From Acanthosepion esculentum (Eukaryota > Mollusca > Cephalopoda > Sepiida > Sepiidae): 64,000 nt of DNA. The notes under the pieces were generated by a model that worked only from the letters and a program-made list of their open reading frames with translations, was not told where the DNA came from and searched no databases. Every line of letters starts with the position of its first letter. The stretch's first letter is position 1. Below, piece after piece: positions 11,500 to 23,870 of the stretch. The translations under genes were made by a program, and so were the position numbers. The DNA lies in assembly GCA_964036315.1 (NCBI GenBank), contig OZ038511.1, positions 1,856,126-1,920,125 of the forward strand, in the 5' to 3' direction.

Positions 11500-12205
11500 A
11501 CAGATAGTTTTAAAGTAAATAACATTTTATATTTGGTTACATTTACACATGCTAGCAATAACTGCATCAAGCCTGCAATGTATTGGCATCACTAAACTGT
11601 TGCATTCTTCATTTTCCAGACTTTTAACACAGCCTCTTTCAGTTCTTGTTTGATTCCGGGGTGGGGTGGGGGTGGGGGTCTTCCTTCAGTCTCCTCTTCA
11701 AGAGATGAAATGCATGCTTTAGTGGGTTATGGTCTAGTGATTGACTTGGCCTGTCTAAAACTGCCACGTTTTTCCTTTGATGAAGTCCTTAGTTGTGTTG
11801 GCAGTATGTTTTTAGTTATTGCCTTGCTGCATGATAAACTTCCATCTGATTAGTTTGGGTGCATTTTTCTGTAAATTGGCAGACAAAATGTTTCTGTAGA
11901 CTTCTAAATTCTTTCTACCATTACATCATCAATAAATATGAATGAACCTGTTCTGGGAGTAGCCATGCAAGCCTAAAGCAACACACTGCCTCCATCATGC
12001 TTCACAGATGATCTTGTATGCTTTGGATCATAAGCAAATCCTTTCTTTCTCCACACTTTGGCAGAGATTAATCTTGGTCTCATCAGCTCATAAAACATTC
12101 TTCCAGAACTTTTGTTGCTCATCTCTGTACTTCTTTACAAATTGCAATCTGGCCTTCTTACTGCTGATGAATGGTTTGCTTCTTGTGGTATGGGTAAATG
12201 TGTTA
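11500..12205 (-). pseudogene. Tc1-like transposase relic
   Basis: Read on the - strand from about 12200, the frames give SSKKARLQFVKKYRDEQQKF, ADETKINLC, KKGFAYDPKHTRSSVKHDGG, ATPRTGSFIFIDDV, then MQQGNN, SLDHNPLKHAFHLLKRRLK and NSLVMPIHCRLDAVI. This is the order of a Tc1-family cut-and-paste transposase. The first catalytic Asp (ADETK) is kept. The second (usually in a QQDN-type box) is Gly. The last acidic position falls near SLDHNP. The N-terminal DNA-binding half is absent, and several stops and a G-rich expansion (11658-11678) interrupt it. No terminal inverted repeats were found. It lies antisense to the host gene. Confidence 0.8.
11658..11678 (+). other. G-quadruplex motif
   Basis: Four runs of 4, 4, 5 and 5 G separated by single T bases lie on the + strand inside the Tc1 relic. 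Single-base loops predict a very stable parallel quadruplex in DNA, and in the host pre-mRNA since the intron is transcribed in this direction. Confidence 0.85.
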
Positions 12206-13304
12206 AATATCAGAGATTATGCATATGTAGATATTAAAGCAGACATGAAGGTCAACAACAAATGGTGACAGTGTTTCATGCTTGAAGATAATCTGCAGGC
12301 CTAGAACAGACTGTCACTACTCAGTGTCCTCTCAGACACATTTGTAAGTTATAGAAGTTGGGATTTTATAACCTGGTAAAACTCATCAGCATTAAATGAT
12401 TTTGGCAGTTTTAATATTTTATTAAATTACATCTAGAAAAAAGAAAATCTGAAAGATACAATTTTTTTCTTTTTATCATATGTGTGCACATGCATATTTA
12501 TTTATTACAGAATCTGTTACTCTTTTGTACTTGTCATAAGCATTTGAATAATACAGGATATTGAAAAGGTGAACTCACATTACTATTTGGGAGTGCTGCT
12601 AAACTAGCAAGTTAATTTTGATTTCCATCTCAAAAATCCTGAATAGCCCCTGTAATCTTAGGCAAGAAAACAAAATCAATACTGTCTGGTGGGAGGGGTA
12701 CTGAAAAGTTCTCAGCACAACAAAGAAGTGATTAAAAATAAATGCTTATGTGCAGTTATTTGGTCAGATTTTTCAGCACCCCATTATATGTGTGCATATA
12801 TTATACGAATAAAGTTAAATGTGAATCTGACAGTATGATAAATATATCAGATAATTTGGAAATCTCTGCTTCAACATGTTTTACCAATGAATTGGTATCA
12901 TTGGAAAAAGAATTTTACATGAACAAAATTTACATTAGCAAGAGAAAATGTGATATTTAGTGAGAAGAATATACAAATATAAATAAATAAAAATTTAATA
13001 CAGTTTAATTAGATGAAGATGTATTAAAAGTGTCATAATCTGTGACTTCTACAATTAATATATGATTAACTATTTCAGTTTATCACCTGTTCTTACTAAA
13101 TTAGTACTGAATTATACATAAACCTTGAAAACAAATTATTAGCTGAAATTAGATAAAAAAAAAAAAAAAATCAAACTTTCAGATGCTTAATGTGAATTAG
13201 GTTTTGTCTCACTAATGTATAATTTGTTCTTGTGAAATAAAATATTTTTCTGATGATGCCAATTCATTACCAAACATGTTGAAGTTTCTAAAATAGTGTG
13301 GATA
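12206..13304. other. Intron, no gene seen
   Basis: AT-rich sequence. An 18-mer ggggtactgaaaagttct at 12695-12712 recurs at 24188-24205, which suggests a small dispersed repeat or transposon end in both places. Confidence 0.4.
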
Positions 13305-13406
13305 TAGGAATCAACACTGCATAGTGACTGTTAGTTTCACAGCTCAATGCAATCGCAAACACACTGAAGTATGTAACTGACAGTCACCAAGCAGTGTCGA
13401 TTCCTA
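13305..13406. repeat. 102-nt hairpin: MITE or microRNA-precursor-like fold-back
   Basis: The left arm (13305-13336) and right arm (13375-13406) pair over 32 nt with 28 Watson-Crick pairs and one G-U. The loop is 38 nt (13337-13374). The core block acactgc pairs with gcagtgt. Size and mismatch density resemble a microRNA precursor, but small fold-back transposons look the same. It lies within the host intron. Confidence 0.7.
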
Positions 13407-15506
13407 TGTATATACTCTCTATATCTATAGCTGGTCTATCTTTGATATTGAGTACTTCTATAAATAAAGCAAATGCTAAACGATATATTTTAATTATTGT
13501 TCTTAAAGAGTTAACATACAGTTATATAAAAAGAAATTGCCACTAAATTATACTATTTCAAACATAAAATAGATGGTAAATTTTAGTTTTGATTGTTCAA
13601 ATGATAATTGACCAAGCACCTACTGTGAAATATTGTATATTTTAGTTTGAAATGGCTAATGGAAATAAATTTAGCTTACAATCCCAAAGATATAACACTG
13701 TCTATGGGTGAAAACAGATAAGGACATGCATATATATTTGAGAGAAAATACTTTATCTACATATTTACAGAACTTGAATGTGTCAATAGTCTGTTTAAGC
13801 AATGAACTGAATACATTGGCAGATATAGAAAAGAGAAGTGAATTAGTGCCTTAATTGATGGTTGACATGATGTGACTAGGGCACAAATGTCAAGAAAATA
13901 TAGAAAGCTGGTGTATATGAAGATATTTTGAGAGATTGACACCAACTAATAAGACAACTTCCATTTTGTATCACTAGCCAGCAAGTCACATTTCTTACTC
14001 TTTGACATGTATAAATTATAGGTTAGTGAAGGACAGATAAGTTCTGTAATGCTACATGGGAAACAATGCAATAAGCAAATATTTACAATAAATAGTGGAT
14101 TATTTTAAAGATATCTGATTAGATAGAAATCATTCTTTCTTTTGATTTAATTATTTTTCTTATTGCAATTGAGCCATTCAAAAAGATTTATTTTTATTGT
14201 ATCAAAAATAGTTGCCATATTAGTGTTGCTTTTCATTAAAAATCTGTCAAAGTTTTGTTTACTGATTCTGACACTAAAAACAGCAGAAAATTTTTTCAGC
14301 ATACTATGCTTTTGATTTTTAATAAGCATAAAAATGTGACAAAAAATATAAAAAAGGTTGTGAAATTTATGGAGAAACTGCTGTGAAGGATTTATGAAGT
14401 TTCATGCTGGAGATTTTTGACTGTAATGCTTCATGGTTAGATAAACCTAATGAGGTTAATAACAATCAAATAAAAACAGTATTATTACTATTATGCAAGA
14501 CAGAAGAGAGTTAACATATCCAAAATATCCAAATCAAGTACTGAAAATCATAAACCATCTTGTCTATGTTGTTTTGATATGTGAATTAAAAAAGGATTAT
14601 ACTTCAGTGCTTAAACATTATGAAAATATCATGTTTGTGCATAATGGGGAAAAGTAAAATGAACCACTATTAATCAAAGTAAGATTGTCTTCATCTGAAA
14701 GGTGATGCTATAAATGTGATTTGATTTGATCTATTATGAATGCTTTCTGGAAACCTAAATGATTGATTCAAATCACTCCAAATTAAACTAACTGAATATT
14801 GATGGATTCATTTTCTATAGATTATCAACACTTTGCAGGTTATTTAAAGCCAGAAAATATTTTTAGATTGTAAAAGTTTTTTGGGAGATGATAAAGTTTT
14901 ACTAATTAACCCATAGATAGGGGGAGAGGTGGATTCATACCATTCCCAAGAGTATTTGCACATATGACTAACTAAAGGTAACAATCAATGAAAGGCATAA
15001 TATTACATTAAAATATGTTTTTTCAGTGACCAGGAAAAAACTTTTCTTTTATCTACTGTAGTCACCTTCTCTGTATTACCAACAAAAATTAGAATACATT
15101 CATTATAGAATTTTCTTAAAATGGAAGAAAAATTTCAATTTCCTGGAAGACTGCAAGAAGTGCTTAGAGCACTTTTCAAAAAGTTCTTTAAGGATGGAAT
15201 TATGAAGTTGCTTGAAAGATAGCAAAACAGTGTAACAAAGCAGTAAATATACTATTAAAATTTCATGTAGAAAAATGGTTTTATCTAACAAACTTAAATT
15301 TTAGCCTAAATAGATTGTAATTTCATGTTCTGCACTTATATAACTACTACATGGCTATCAAGTTAAAAATGAAAAAAAAAATTTTCTTTCCAAATTTGAA
15401 TCAAGGTTCATATTTTACAAATGCCACCTTTAACTGCTGACGGTTGATAAAGAAAATAGAAAATTAGCCTAATTTCCTTTTTTATTTTCTGATTATCTTT
15501 TTTTAG
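13407..15506. other. Intron, no gene seen
   Basis: AT-rich DNA ending in the acceptor tttttttag at 15498-15506. No mobile-element coding match was noticed. Confidence 0.5.
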
Positions 15507-15637
15507 GTCGCCAATATGATAAAGATGGTGATTTGAAGCAATGGTGGGATGATGATGTCATTCAGAGGTTTAAGAACCAAACTCAGTGCATTGTTGACCA
15601 ATACAGTAACTATATCATTCCTGAAGCCGAAATGAAT
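15507..15637 (+). CDS. Neprilysin-like M13 peptidase exon (post-HExxH segment)
   Basis: This 131-bp exon completes the glycine codon begun at 4346 and ends on a codon boundary. It encodes RQYDKDGDLKQWW, VIQRFKNQTQCIVDQYSNY and ending PEAEMN. This segment follows HEITHGFDD in M13 enzymes: a RxxDKDG-type loop, paired tryptophans, and the conserved Cys in QC(I/M)V that forms a disulphide in neprilysin. The donor is gtaggt at 15638. An alternative GT four bases later would break the phase with the next exon, so it was not chosen. NQT is a potential N-glycosylation site, consistent with an extracellular domain. Confidence 0.93.
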
Positions 15638-16249
15638 GTAGGTATTTAATGTGTCAGTGTTTGTATGTAATCAGCTCAACTATAGCAGTAGAAAATTTTT
15701 CTTTTTTTAATTAACAAAAGGTTTAATTTAGCAATAAATTATATCCTTTAATATGTTTTCATGGATTATTTTATTCCTTCATTACACTTACTTGAAATAT
15801 AAACCAAGTATCAGAAGCTTAATACTAATCTTTGTTAGCAAGCATATTGAGAGAAAGAAACTGAAGTGTGCAGATAGCAGTTGAGAGAATAGAAATAGCC
15901 ATATAGCAAATAAAACACAATCTCTTTGTTTCTGTTATTTTATGCAACATGTAACCATCACAACTTTAGGCAAAAAATAAGTGAATATAAATTTAAGTAA
16001 AATGAATATTCACTACAACCTACAGATTTTTATTTATTTTTCCATACATTTCACATTTTAAGATTATAAAAAGTTCTTTAAACACTGATTTATTGCTTTC
16101 ATTAAAACTAGATACCAAAAATATTTTAATGATTTGTTAACAAAATTTTTCAGTAATCATTGATATAAATTCTTTCTATATGAAATGAGGTGCCAGTTGA
16201 TTTCAAAATCTTCTCTATTAAACATCAATATGGTTTTGAGATATTGAAA
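15638..16249. other. Intron, no gene seen
   Basis: First 0.6 kb of the 4.9-kb intron. AT-rich, without recognisable elements. Confidence 0.5.
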
Positions 16250-18330
16250 GTTATAAAACAGTTAATCTCCCTCCCCACCAATGAGCTGTTTAAACTAGGT
16301 CTGAGATGAGATCAGCTGCAACGCTTTGATCATCTTGAGTTTTGGAAGTGCATCCATGAACTGTGCTGTCATCTGCATAGATGTTTATTTAAAAGCAGAA
16401 AGGGGCTAGAACAAAGGAAAAAAAGCCAAGTGAGATGCCCACATTGCTCTCATGGGATTCAAAAGACTAGCCATTTACAACAACCTTCATGGCCCTACCT
16501 GAGAGAAAGGACTTTAATATTTGTACACTCTTCCAGAGATTCCATGGTTGGATAGTTTGTCTAACAACTCTCTAAGGTACACTTTATCAGAAGCTTTGTG
16601 ATATATAGAGTGTTCCAATAACTTGGATTGATTTTAAATGTGAATTAAGAAGTTTAAGCCTCTAATGACTTTTTTCTTTCAGATTTAACAACTGAAGTCT
16701 TTGGCAATTTCAACCATGGAAAGATTAACAATCAAACAACATGTAAAAGAGCATATTACAAAAATAATCAAACAGAAATGCATTTCATGCACTTTACGAT
16801 TTTTTTGGTTGACATAATCGACCAACCAAGAGTGCAATTGGAAAAATTGTCATAAGTTCAAACAAACCAAGTCAGTGGCATATGTGAAAACACCATTGCA
16901 TGCTTGTTTATGCTGTTCAGCTGAAAACGTTGCTGTAGTGCACAAGAATGTGTCCAAAAATCCAGACACCTCTATTCATCATCGTGTGCAGGAATTGAAC
17001 CTCTCCACAACAACGTTATGTTGAATTTTGACAAAAGATTTGTCTCTACACACTTACAAAATTCAATTGACACAAGAACTGAAATCTGCTGACCATTTGT
17101 ATCGCCATACATTCGTCAATTGGGTGCATGAGCAAAGACATGCTGATGAAGATTTTTCACAAAAAAACCTCTTTAGTGATGAAACCCATTTTCATCTTGG
17201 TGGATTCGTTAATAAGCAGAATTGTCACATTTGGACTGATGAAAATCCAAGGAAGATTGTTGGAAAGCCACTGTTTGCTGTGCATTTTTTGTTAGTGGAA
17301 TCATTGGGCCATATATTTATAAATTTAAACATCCATGTTCATTATAGGCTTTGATAACTTTAACATGTTTGATTGTTAATTTTTTCATGGTTGAAATTAC
17401 TAAAGACTTAAGTTGTTAAATCTGAAAGAAAAAAATCATTAGATGCTTAAACTTAATTCACATTTAAAGTCGGTCCAAGTTATTGGAACACCCTAAGTAA
17501 ATCAATCACTCAGCTGATGAAGCTATCATCAAGGGCATCACTGATTCTGTGGATGATAAAAAACATTAGCAGTGGACCTAAAGAAACAAAAAATTGTTTG
17601 TTGCTCTGGAGGTTGATCAACTACTTCATTGTTGGTAAAACTCAAAGAATTTGCTAATGGCACTAAGGAGTTCTATAGGGCAATATAGCAATGGAGATGA
17701 ACATGCACCAGCATTCTTGAGAACTGGGAAAACATTTCTCATCAAGCGGTATTTAAAGAACTTTGTCAAGATTGGAGATAATTCTGGGCAAATGTTCTGA
17801 AGTATGTCAACAAGGATTTTATCCAGACCAGTAGCCTCCATAGAATCAAGGTTTTTGATTGGTCTGGAAACTTCCTAAACTGAGAGTTTGAGATTACAAA
17901 GCTTTTGCTTCATGAGAGGAGGGAAGACAGGTAGAGGATGGCCCTATTCATCTTGTATGGAGTTTGAGGCAAAGTTCATTGCAAAGAGTTTAGCCTTATC
18001 CAAAAAATATGAAATAATCTGAGGGCCATTAATAATAGTATGCACAAATGATTTGCTTATGTTAAGAATCCTGTTAATGAGTCTCCAGAGATCACAGGAA
18101 TCAAACCTTTCAATTCTAGCTTAGACTGTGCTTAGCTAACCTTAACATTCTCCAGAACTTTTTTTAGCAGTTGCAGGCAGTTCTGAATTTGGAATGAGAC
18201 TTGCTACACTATTTACAATAATAAAGATGGAAGTAATGGTCAACTATAGCCACAGTATATTCAGGTGTATACTAAGGGTTACTATTTAGACTTTGCTGAT
18301 ATTGATTTTCATCCTTTTTAAGCAATATTG
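16250..18330 (-). pseudogene. LINE reverse-transcriptase relic split by a transposon
   Basis: On the - strand from 18330 down to 17494 the frames give RLINRILNISKSFVH, IINGPQIISYFLDKAKLFA, then MEATGLDKILVDILQN and SPILTKFF, with NAGACSSP and SAISKFFEF: the N-terminal fingers of a Jockey/CR1-like reverse transcriptase. The reading resumes below 16608 with ASDKVYLREL, GRAMKVVVNG and NIYADDSTVHG, then TSKTQDDQSVAADLISDLV. YADD (about 16370-16388) is the catalytic box and is intact, but frameshifts and stops are present throughout. The interrupting 886 bp (16608-17493) is a mariner-like element, so the LINE is the older insertion. It is antisense to the host gene. Confidence 0.8.
16608..17493 (+). 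mobile_element. Mariner-like transposon with long inverted ends, internally deleted
   Basis: The element is 886 bp and flanked by TA on both sides (16606-16607 and 17494-17495), as expected of Tc1/mariner insertion. The ends GAGTGTTCCAATAACTTGG and, inverted at the right, GGGTGTTCCAATAACTTGG begin inverted repeats of about 130 bp. Inside, + frames at 16750-17340 read as a transposase: RPSR-like helix-turn-helix remnants, then HTYKIQLTQELKSADHLYR, FVNWVHEQ, LFSDETHFHLGGFVNKQNCH and IWTDENP. The first catalytic Asp (FSDETH) is present; the rest of the catalytic core is deleted. It is therefore a non-autonomous or dead copy. Confidence 0.85.
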
Positions 18331-18687
18331 GAAAAGATTCACTCAAATATGAAGAAGGCTATTCTGGATGTTATAATTTTGAAGAAATGTTCAATCATCT
18401 TCCTTTTTAAAACTTTAAATTCAATGTTTCCATGTAAGATAGAATTAAAAAAATTGCTGATATAGAAAAATTATATAAAGAGAAAATATTTGTTGTTCAT
18501 AAATATAGAAGAATTCATATTGTCAACACCTGAGACAATGGTTTAAATCCAAAATTATCCTTGTTAAAATGATGCAGATCTTATTTATAAAGTTATGAAA
18601 AACTAAAATGTTGAACTTCATTATACAGTTTGAAAAATGTTTTGCATTATGTTTATTACTCCCAAAATATAAAATCATGTTAATGTA
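18331..18687. other. Intron, no gene seen
   Basis: AT-rich DNA between the LINE relic and the mariner. Confidence 0.5.
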
Positions 18688-19419
18688 CAGTGTGCGATGG
18701 GTAAATTGTCATCATTTTATGTTTTTAATTTTGTGCATTGTTTTTGATTTTGTTGGCTACACAGCATAGTCAGTTGAGCACTGTGTGAGAAAAAGAGCAC
18801 CATGATGAAATTTACTGTCAGAAATTTGGAATGGTATATTGTACTGCTTGGCATTTCTGCTGGATGGTCCAATACGAACATTTCAGAGGATTCAGAAAGA
18901 GTTGGATGATATATCCAGTCAACATCATGCCTCATCTTCCAACAGGGATTCAGACTCAACACTCAGGCCTACATCAAGTAGTGCTGCCCTGTGTCAAGAA
19001 GGTGGCTGTTGGAAGACCCTGTGTCTGGCAACAGGACTGCACCATGCCACACAATCAGGAGAACCCAGTCATCACTGTCAAATTTCTGCAACCACACATC
19101 TGGCCACCTACCTCCCCAGACTGCAGCCCCCTTGATTATTATGTGTGGGGCACAGTTGAGTGAGAGACCAACAAAATTCCTTTAACACCAAAGATGAACT
19201 GAAGGCAAAGATTATGGCAGCATTCACTAACAAGGAGACCATCCAGAAGAGTTGCAGGATGCCATGTTTGAAGCCAATGGCAGTTTTATTGAATAAATTT
19301 ATTCTTTAGTATTTCAAAATGTTTTTGTGTAATTTTGGTAAATATATTTATTAAAATGAGATGTCAGCATTATTTTCAGTTTTGCATAATTTCGATAACA
19401 ATTTATCCATCACACCTTG
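18688..19419 (+). mobile_element. Mariner element, transposase pseudogene
   Basis: The 732-bp element lies between TA dinucleotides (18686-18687, 19420-19421). Its left end CAGTGTGCGATGGGTAAATT is matched by the inverted right end CAAGGTGTGATGGATAAATT. + frames near 18970-19290 read VKKVAVGRPCVWQQDCTMPH, HIWPPTSPDCSPLDYYVWG, then RRPSRRVAG: the second half of a mariner transposase with the second (QQD) and third (SPDCSPLDY) acidic positions visible. Full mariners are near 1.3 kb, so about half is missing. Frames are broken, so it is dead. Confidence 0.85.
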
Positions 19420-19421
19420 TA

Positions 19422-20574
19422 TATATTGTCTAAAGGATATGTTATGTTGAAGTTGGTAAAATTTATAGTGTTTTGTGAAATACAGAAATCATGTGTTTTT
19501 CTTGATATCACAAATGGTACAATACTTATGTTAGATTAAGTACATTTTACCAAAATTAAATTAATATAGAAAAATTCTGACAATTTCAAATTTGTTACTT
19601 TAGGAAAATCACAAGTTATAATCTTGGTTCTCTCAAATGTAATAAAAACAAAACGATTAAAAATTGTATGTAAGCTTTTTTTTTTCCAAGATTGAAACCC
19701 CAAAATATCTGAGTTACCTATTGTCACTGATTTCTGAGATCAATGGAATTGCAGACCAAATGGATTTAATGTTTAATTTTCAGCAGATAAGTTTTCTACT
19801 GATATTTAAAGTCTGTAAAATGTATAATATCTACAATTTAAGATAAGTATGAGGTACATACAAATTAATGTGTCTCTTATACATAAAAGAAAAACTTAAC
19901 CTAAAATGTGATATTTTATATTTGATAATTTTGGCTAATGCAAATCTTGATGCCACTATAAAAGTAAGATCTACCTCCTGATATAATAAATATATTATTG
20001 TTAAAATCACATTGTGGAGTGAATTATCTGGTGAGGTGACTTGTTAACAGGTCTGGGTAACATCACTGATGACCTCTATCGTTGTATTTTATAAATGTAT
20101 TTCAAGAATTTTCTCCACAATTTCATTCAGGTAATCACTATTGGATCTTGCACTCTACTGGCATCTGTCACCAAGTTTGAAAGGGTTTTAACTTTTTAAT
20201 TGCTTATATTGTAAACAGCTTCTTTTCAATAATGTAGCATATTGTATATGTCCTTTCAGGAAATTTTGTGGGTTTGTACACAATATTTTTTGAGCAACTG
20301 CTACAGAATGATTATCAAACTTTTGCAGGCTATTTAATATGATAATGAGTTCAATTCTCACAGAGTGCTGAACTTACAAAGACTTGCACCAGACTTATGC
20401 TAAGCTTAGTAAATATCTATTTAAAATCACTTTGGGAACTTATCATACAGTAATTGATATTCACTCTTAATAAACAAGTTAGGATATGGATTTATTGATA
20501 CAAACAAAATTGAATTCCTTTTGTCATTCAGATGAAAATGCCAACTTGTGTTTCTGAACCATTTTTTCTTTAAG
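19422..20574. other. Intron, no gene seen
   Basis: AT-rich sequence ending in the acceptor ctttaag at 20568-20574. Confidence 0.5.
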
Positions 20575-20640
20575 CTAAATGGTATTCTCACTCAAGGGGA
20601 AAACATTGCTGACAATGGTGGTCTGAAGCAGGCATATCGT
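20575..20640 (+). CDS. Neprilysin-like M13 peptidase exon with GENIADNGG
   Basis: This 66-bp exon, 22 whole codons, encodes LNGILTQGENIADNGGLKQA then YR. The glutamate of GENIAD is the third zinc ligand and the aspartate two residues on stabilises the zinc-binding histidine; ExxxD is diagnostic for M13 peptidases. The phase is 0 at both ends, between the acceptor taag and the donor gtaagt. All catalytic residues read intact, so the host gene is probably functional. Confidence 0.95.
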
Positions 20641-21069
20641 GTAAGTTTGTCACAATTTTCCACATATGAAGGTATATTTATATATTAAACTGTTAAGAAA
20701 CTATTGATACAGTGAAACAGTAATAAGTTAACAGAAATTCATAAAAGTATTTGATTAAAATACAGAACTTACGTATTTACAAATTTGAATTTTTCTTTGA
20801 TAATACAAATCTTTTTATATTACAGGAGTTCAATTAAAGTCCTGTTGAGTTGGTAAATGTGGTTGTCTGCACCTACATAAAAATAAATGCTACTGGCTGG
20901 GAATCCTTTTGTTTGAGGTATTCAAAAAATGAAATAAGTCTGACTGTGGTTTCTGAGTAAAAAGATTGCTCAACTGTTATCAGTGGAAAAAATAATTGAA
21001 TGAAATCCCTCACAATTTCTGAAGAGATTAAAATAATTAGTTGGAAATTATAATATTTCAGCACATTTT
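20641..21069. other. Intron, no gene seen
   Basis: Short AT-rich stretch before the gypsy relic. Confidence 0.5.
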
Positions 21070-23870
21070 TTAGCAGATTGCCAGCGACATGGCAACTGCT
21101 GCTAGTTGCTGTTGGTGATAGCCACTGTGGAAAAATTAGCTGATGCTCTAGATGAAATGGCAGACAATCTCAAGAGATATTGCAATTAACCATGTGCATG
21201 CCTCTGAACCAGATTCCTTAGCAAAATTAATTCACTTAAGTATAAAAATATCTGAAGTTGGACACTCCACTAAACATTATGGAAAGGGTTTTGCCTTCTC
21301 TTCCACCACCCAGGGATGAAATATTTCCCAAGACAAAGATAGTACTGGATGTTCTTATAGCCAGTGAAAACTGTGATATGGGGAAAAGTCCTACACATGC
21401 TATCTTCACCACAGATATGGTCATAAGATGCATTTGTATTACACTTCATGTGATTTTAAGATTTCAGAAAACTTGCAAGATGGCAACCTTCTATGAAAAC
21501 GGGTGCCAGTGGTCTAACAAAAACAAAGTCACCTGCTGAATATTTGACAACTTTATGGGTTTCAAATTTTTAATAGCAGTGTACAAATATTATTGCCTGC
21601 TACTAATATAGATGAATGCAGTGGAGTCAACAAATTAACCTTACAGGTGGTAAATAAGTCTTATTAAGATTTACGGCCAGAAACATGTTAAACAATTTGG
21701 GCTTGAGGCAAGGTTTTGGTTGGTTTTTCATTATTGTAGATATTCACAAATCAATTCTAGTGGCTGCTTTTTCTCAACCATTATGGTTTACAGACATTAA
21801 AACACATTGTCTTAGAGACCCTAACAGTAAAAGTGGTCCAGAATATTTTCCCTCCATGCAGTGTGAGACCAACGTAACATAGTGATTATCGTGCACTTAA
21901 TGTTATCATCAGACTTGATAGGCATCTTATCCTGTATATCTATGACATCACTGCAATTATACAGGTTAAATCCATCTCAGTGTTGACCTTTCAGTCTTCA
22001 CAGCATATTTTACATGGTTTGGATTTTTCATGTATTTATATAGACAATGTCTTCGTGGAAAGTTCTTCAGAGGATGAACACACAAAACATCTAGAAATAT
22101 TTAGTAATCTTAGGGCTGCAATAAATCCCAGTAAATTTGGCAAAACAAAGCTTACATTTCTGGACCATCATATAAATGCAACTGGTACTTCCCATTCTAG
22201 TAAGACTGTAGCAATATTACAATTTCCAGTGCCTTCTAATATGAAAGGTTTATGACAATTTTTAAGTATGGCAATTTTTTATTGCTGTTTTATACCTAAC
22301 TGTGCGAGCATCATCCAACCTGTCACTAATCTTCTTAGTAATGTGAAAAAAAACTGTGATATTATAGTGTCAGGTGATGTGCTGACTACCTTTAGTAATA
22401 TAAATGCAGCTCTACTGAAAACTGTTGAATTGGCATGCCCTTCCCGAAGTAGATTTGCGTTTAGCAGTTGACACCAGTATTGTACGAATTGGTGCAGTGT
22501 TACAAGAAAGTTTCTTCTTGCTGGAAACTTATTTCATTCTTTTTCCAAAATGTTAACCAGTACCCAGCATAGATACAGCACATTTGGAAGAGAACTATGC
22601 CACTGTTCATCACTGCAATATTTTGACGGACAACAAACCACTTGTTGGTGCATTCCATTCGAGCTCTGAAAAATATGACTATTTGCTGCAGTTTACCTGA
22701 CATTAGACACTTTAAGAACATTGATAACATACCAGTAGATGTGATGACCAGATTTCTCAATGCCATTTTGTTACATTTGTGCACAGAAACAGCAGAAATA
22801 TCAGCTACTTTAACAACTATTCAAAGATAATAATTCTTCACTAGAATGTGACATCTGTACTGGAAGAATGTCCTTTTGTTCCAGAGTCACCCTTTTCTTC
22901 AATCTGTATAACCCATATGTCTGGCCTGATATGATGTCAAATATCCAGCTGTGATAAAGATCTTGAATATAGTCTCAAAAAGCAAAAAATGGGAGACACA
23001 CATGAACACCTATGGATCCATTTCTGTTTCCAGATGAACGATATTACTAGTTTCTTATCCCCTTGTAAGGGATATACATATTTGCTGATGTGAAGTCTAC
23101 CCAATTGCAGATATTAATGCCCATATCATGGCAAATGAATTTATATCAGGATTGGTGTCCTGAGTCAGCACTTCAGGTGTCATTACCACAGACAGAGGGC
23201 AGCAGTTCAAATCCAGTTTATTTGGTGATCTGACAAAAATTTTGGGAAGTAAATGAATTTGAACAACTTCATACCATCCAGAATCAAATGGCCTGGTAGA
23301 ATGATTCCATTGCAGTTTAAAGTCAGCTTTGAGGCCATGGTGATCAATTGAATTGGCTTGAAAACTTACCCATAGTTCTGTTAAGACTTCATACTGCAGT
23401 GAATGTATATGGCATTTTGCTCAGGCTTCCTGGACAGTTTTTTTTCCATCTCCACCAGAGGACATAGATATTACTTTTATGGATCACAGGACAGTCAAAA
23501 TGGCAAACCTAGCATGCAACACTCTTCTGGGATGTAAAAAGCAGATATTTTCATAAATGTGTACTTATGTGTTTGTATGTTACTGTTAAGGCATACTCTG
23601 TACAACCACCTTATAGTGGACCCTTTAAGTTCAAGAGAAATAAAAAATACTTTACTATGTGCACATTAAAAATGTAGCTCAGAACATTTCCTTGGATAGG
23701 TTGAAACCTGCATTTCTAGATGCAACATGGCATTATGTGTTGCCCACAGATGATGTTGAAACTGTTGGTCTATTAGTAACAAGATATGGTTGTCATGTTT
23801 GTATCCTCAAATGATTTTTGTTTTGAAAAATATTTTCCTCTAACTTGAATTTATGAACTTTTATTACAGG
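21070..23870 (+). pseudogene. Ty3/gypsy gag-pol relic (CsRn1-like style)
   Basis: Pieces of a gypsy polyprotein occur in order on the + strand. LADALDEMAD (gag, near 21140) is followed by NKLTLQ and LGLRQGFGWFFIIVDIHK (protease region, 21620-21760) and RALNVIIRLDRHL (RT fingers, 21890). Then come CIYIDNVFVESSSEDEHTKH (catalytic palm, about 22035), FLSMAIFYCCFIPNC (RT thumb), DNKPLVGAFHSSS (RNase H, 22630), TTDRGQQFKS, SYHPESNGLVE (integrase core, 23190-23300) and ISLDRLKPAFLD (tail). The YxDD box reads YIDN. A deletion removes the middle of RT; stops and frameshifts are many. The layout and wording parallel the element at 61-64 kb, so they are probably related families. No LTRs were recognised. 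Confidence 0.85.

Noticed and set aside
15638..15645. Alternative splice donor four bases downstream
   Set aside because: It would break the phase with the next exon, whose codons are fixed by LNGILTQGENIAD.
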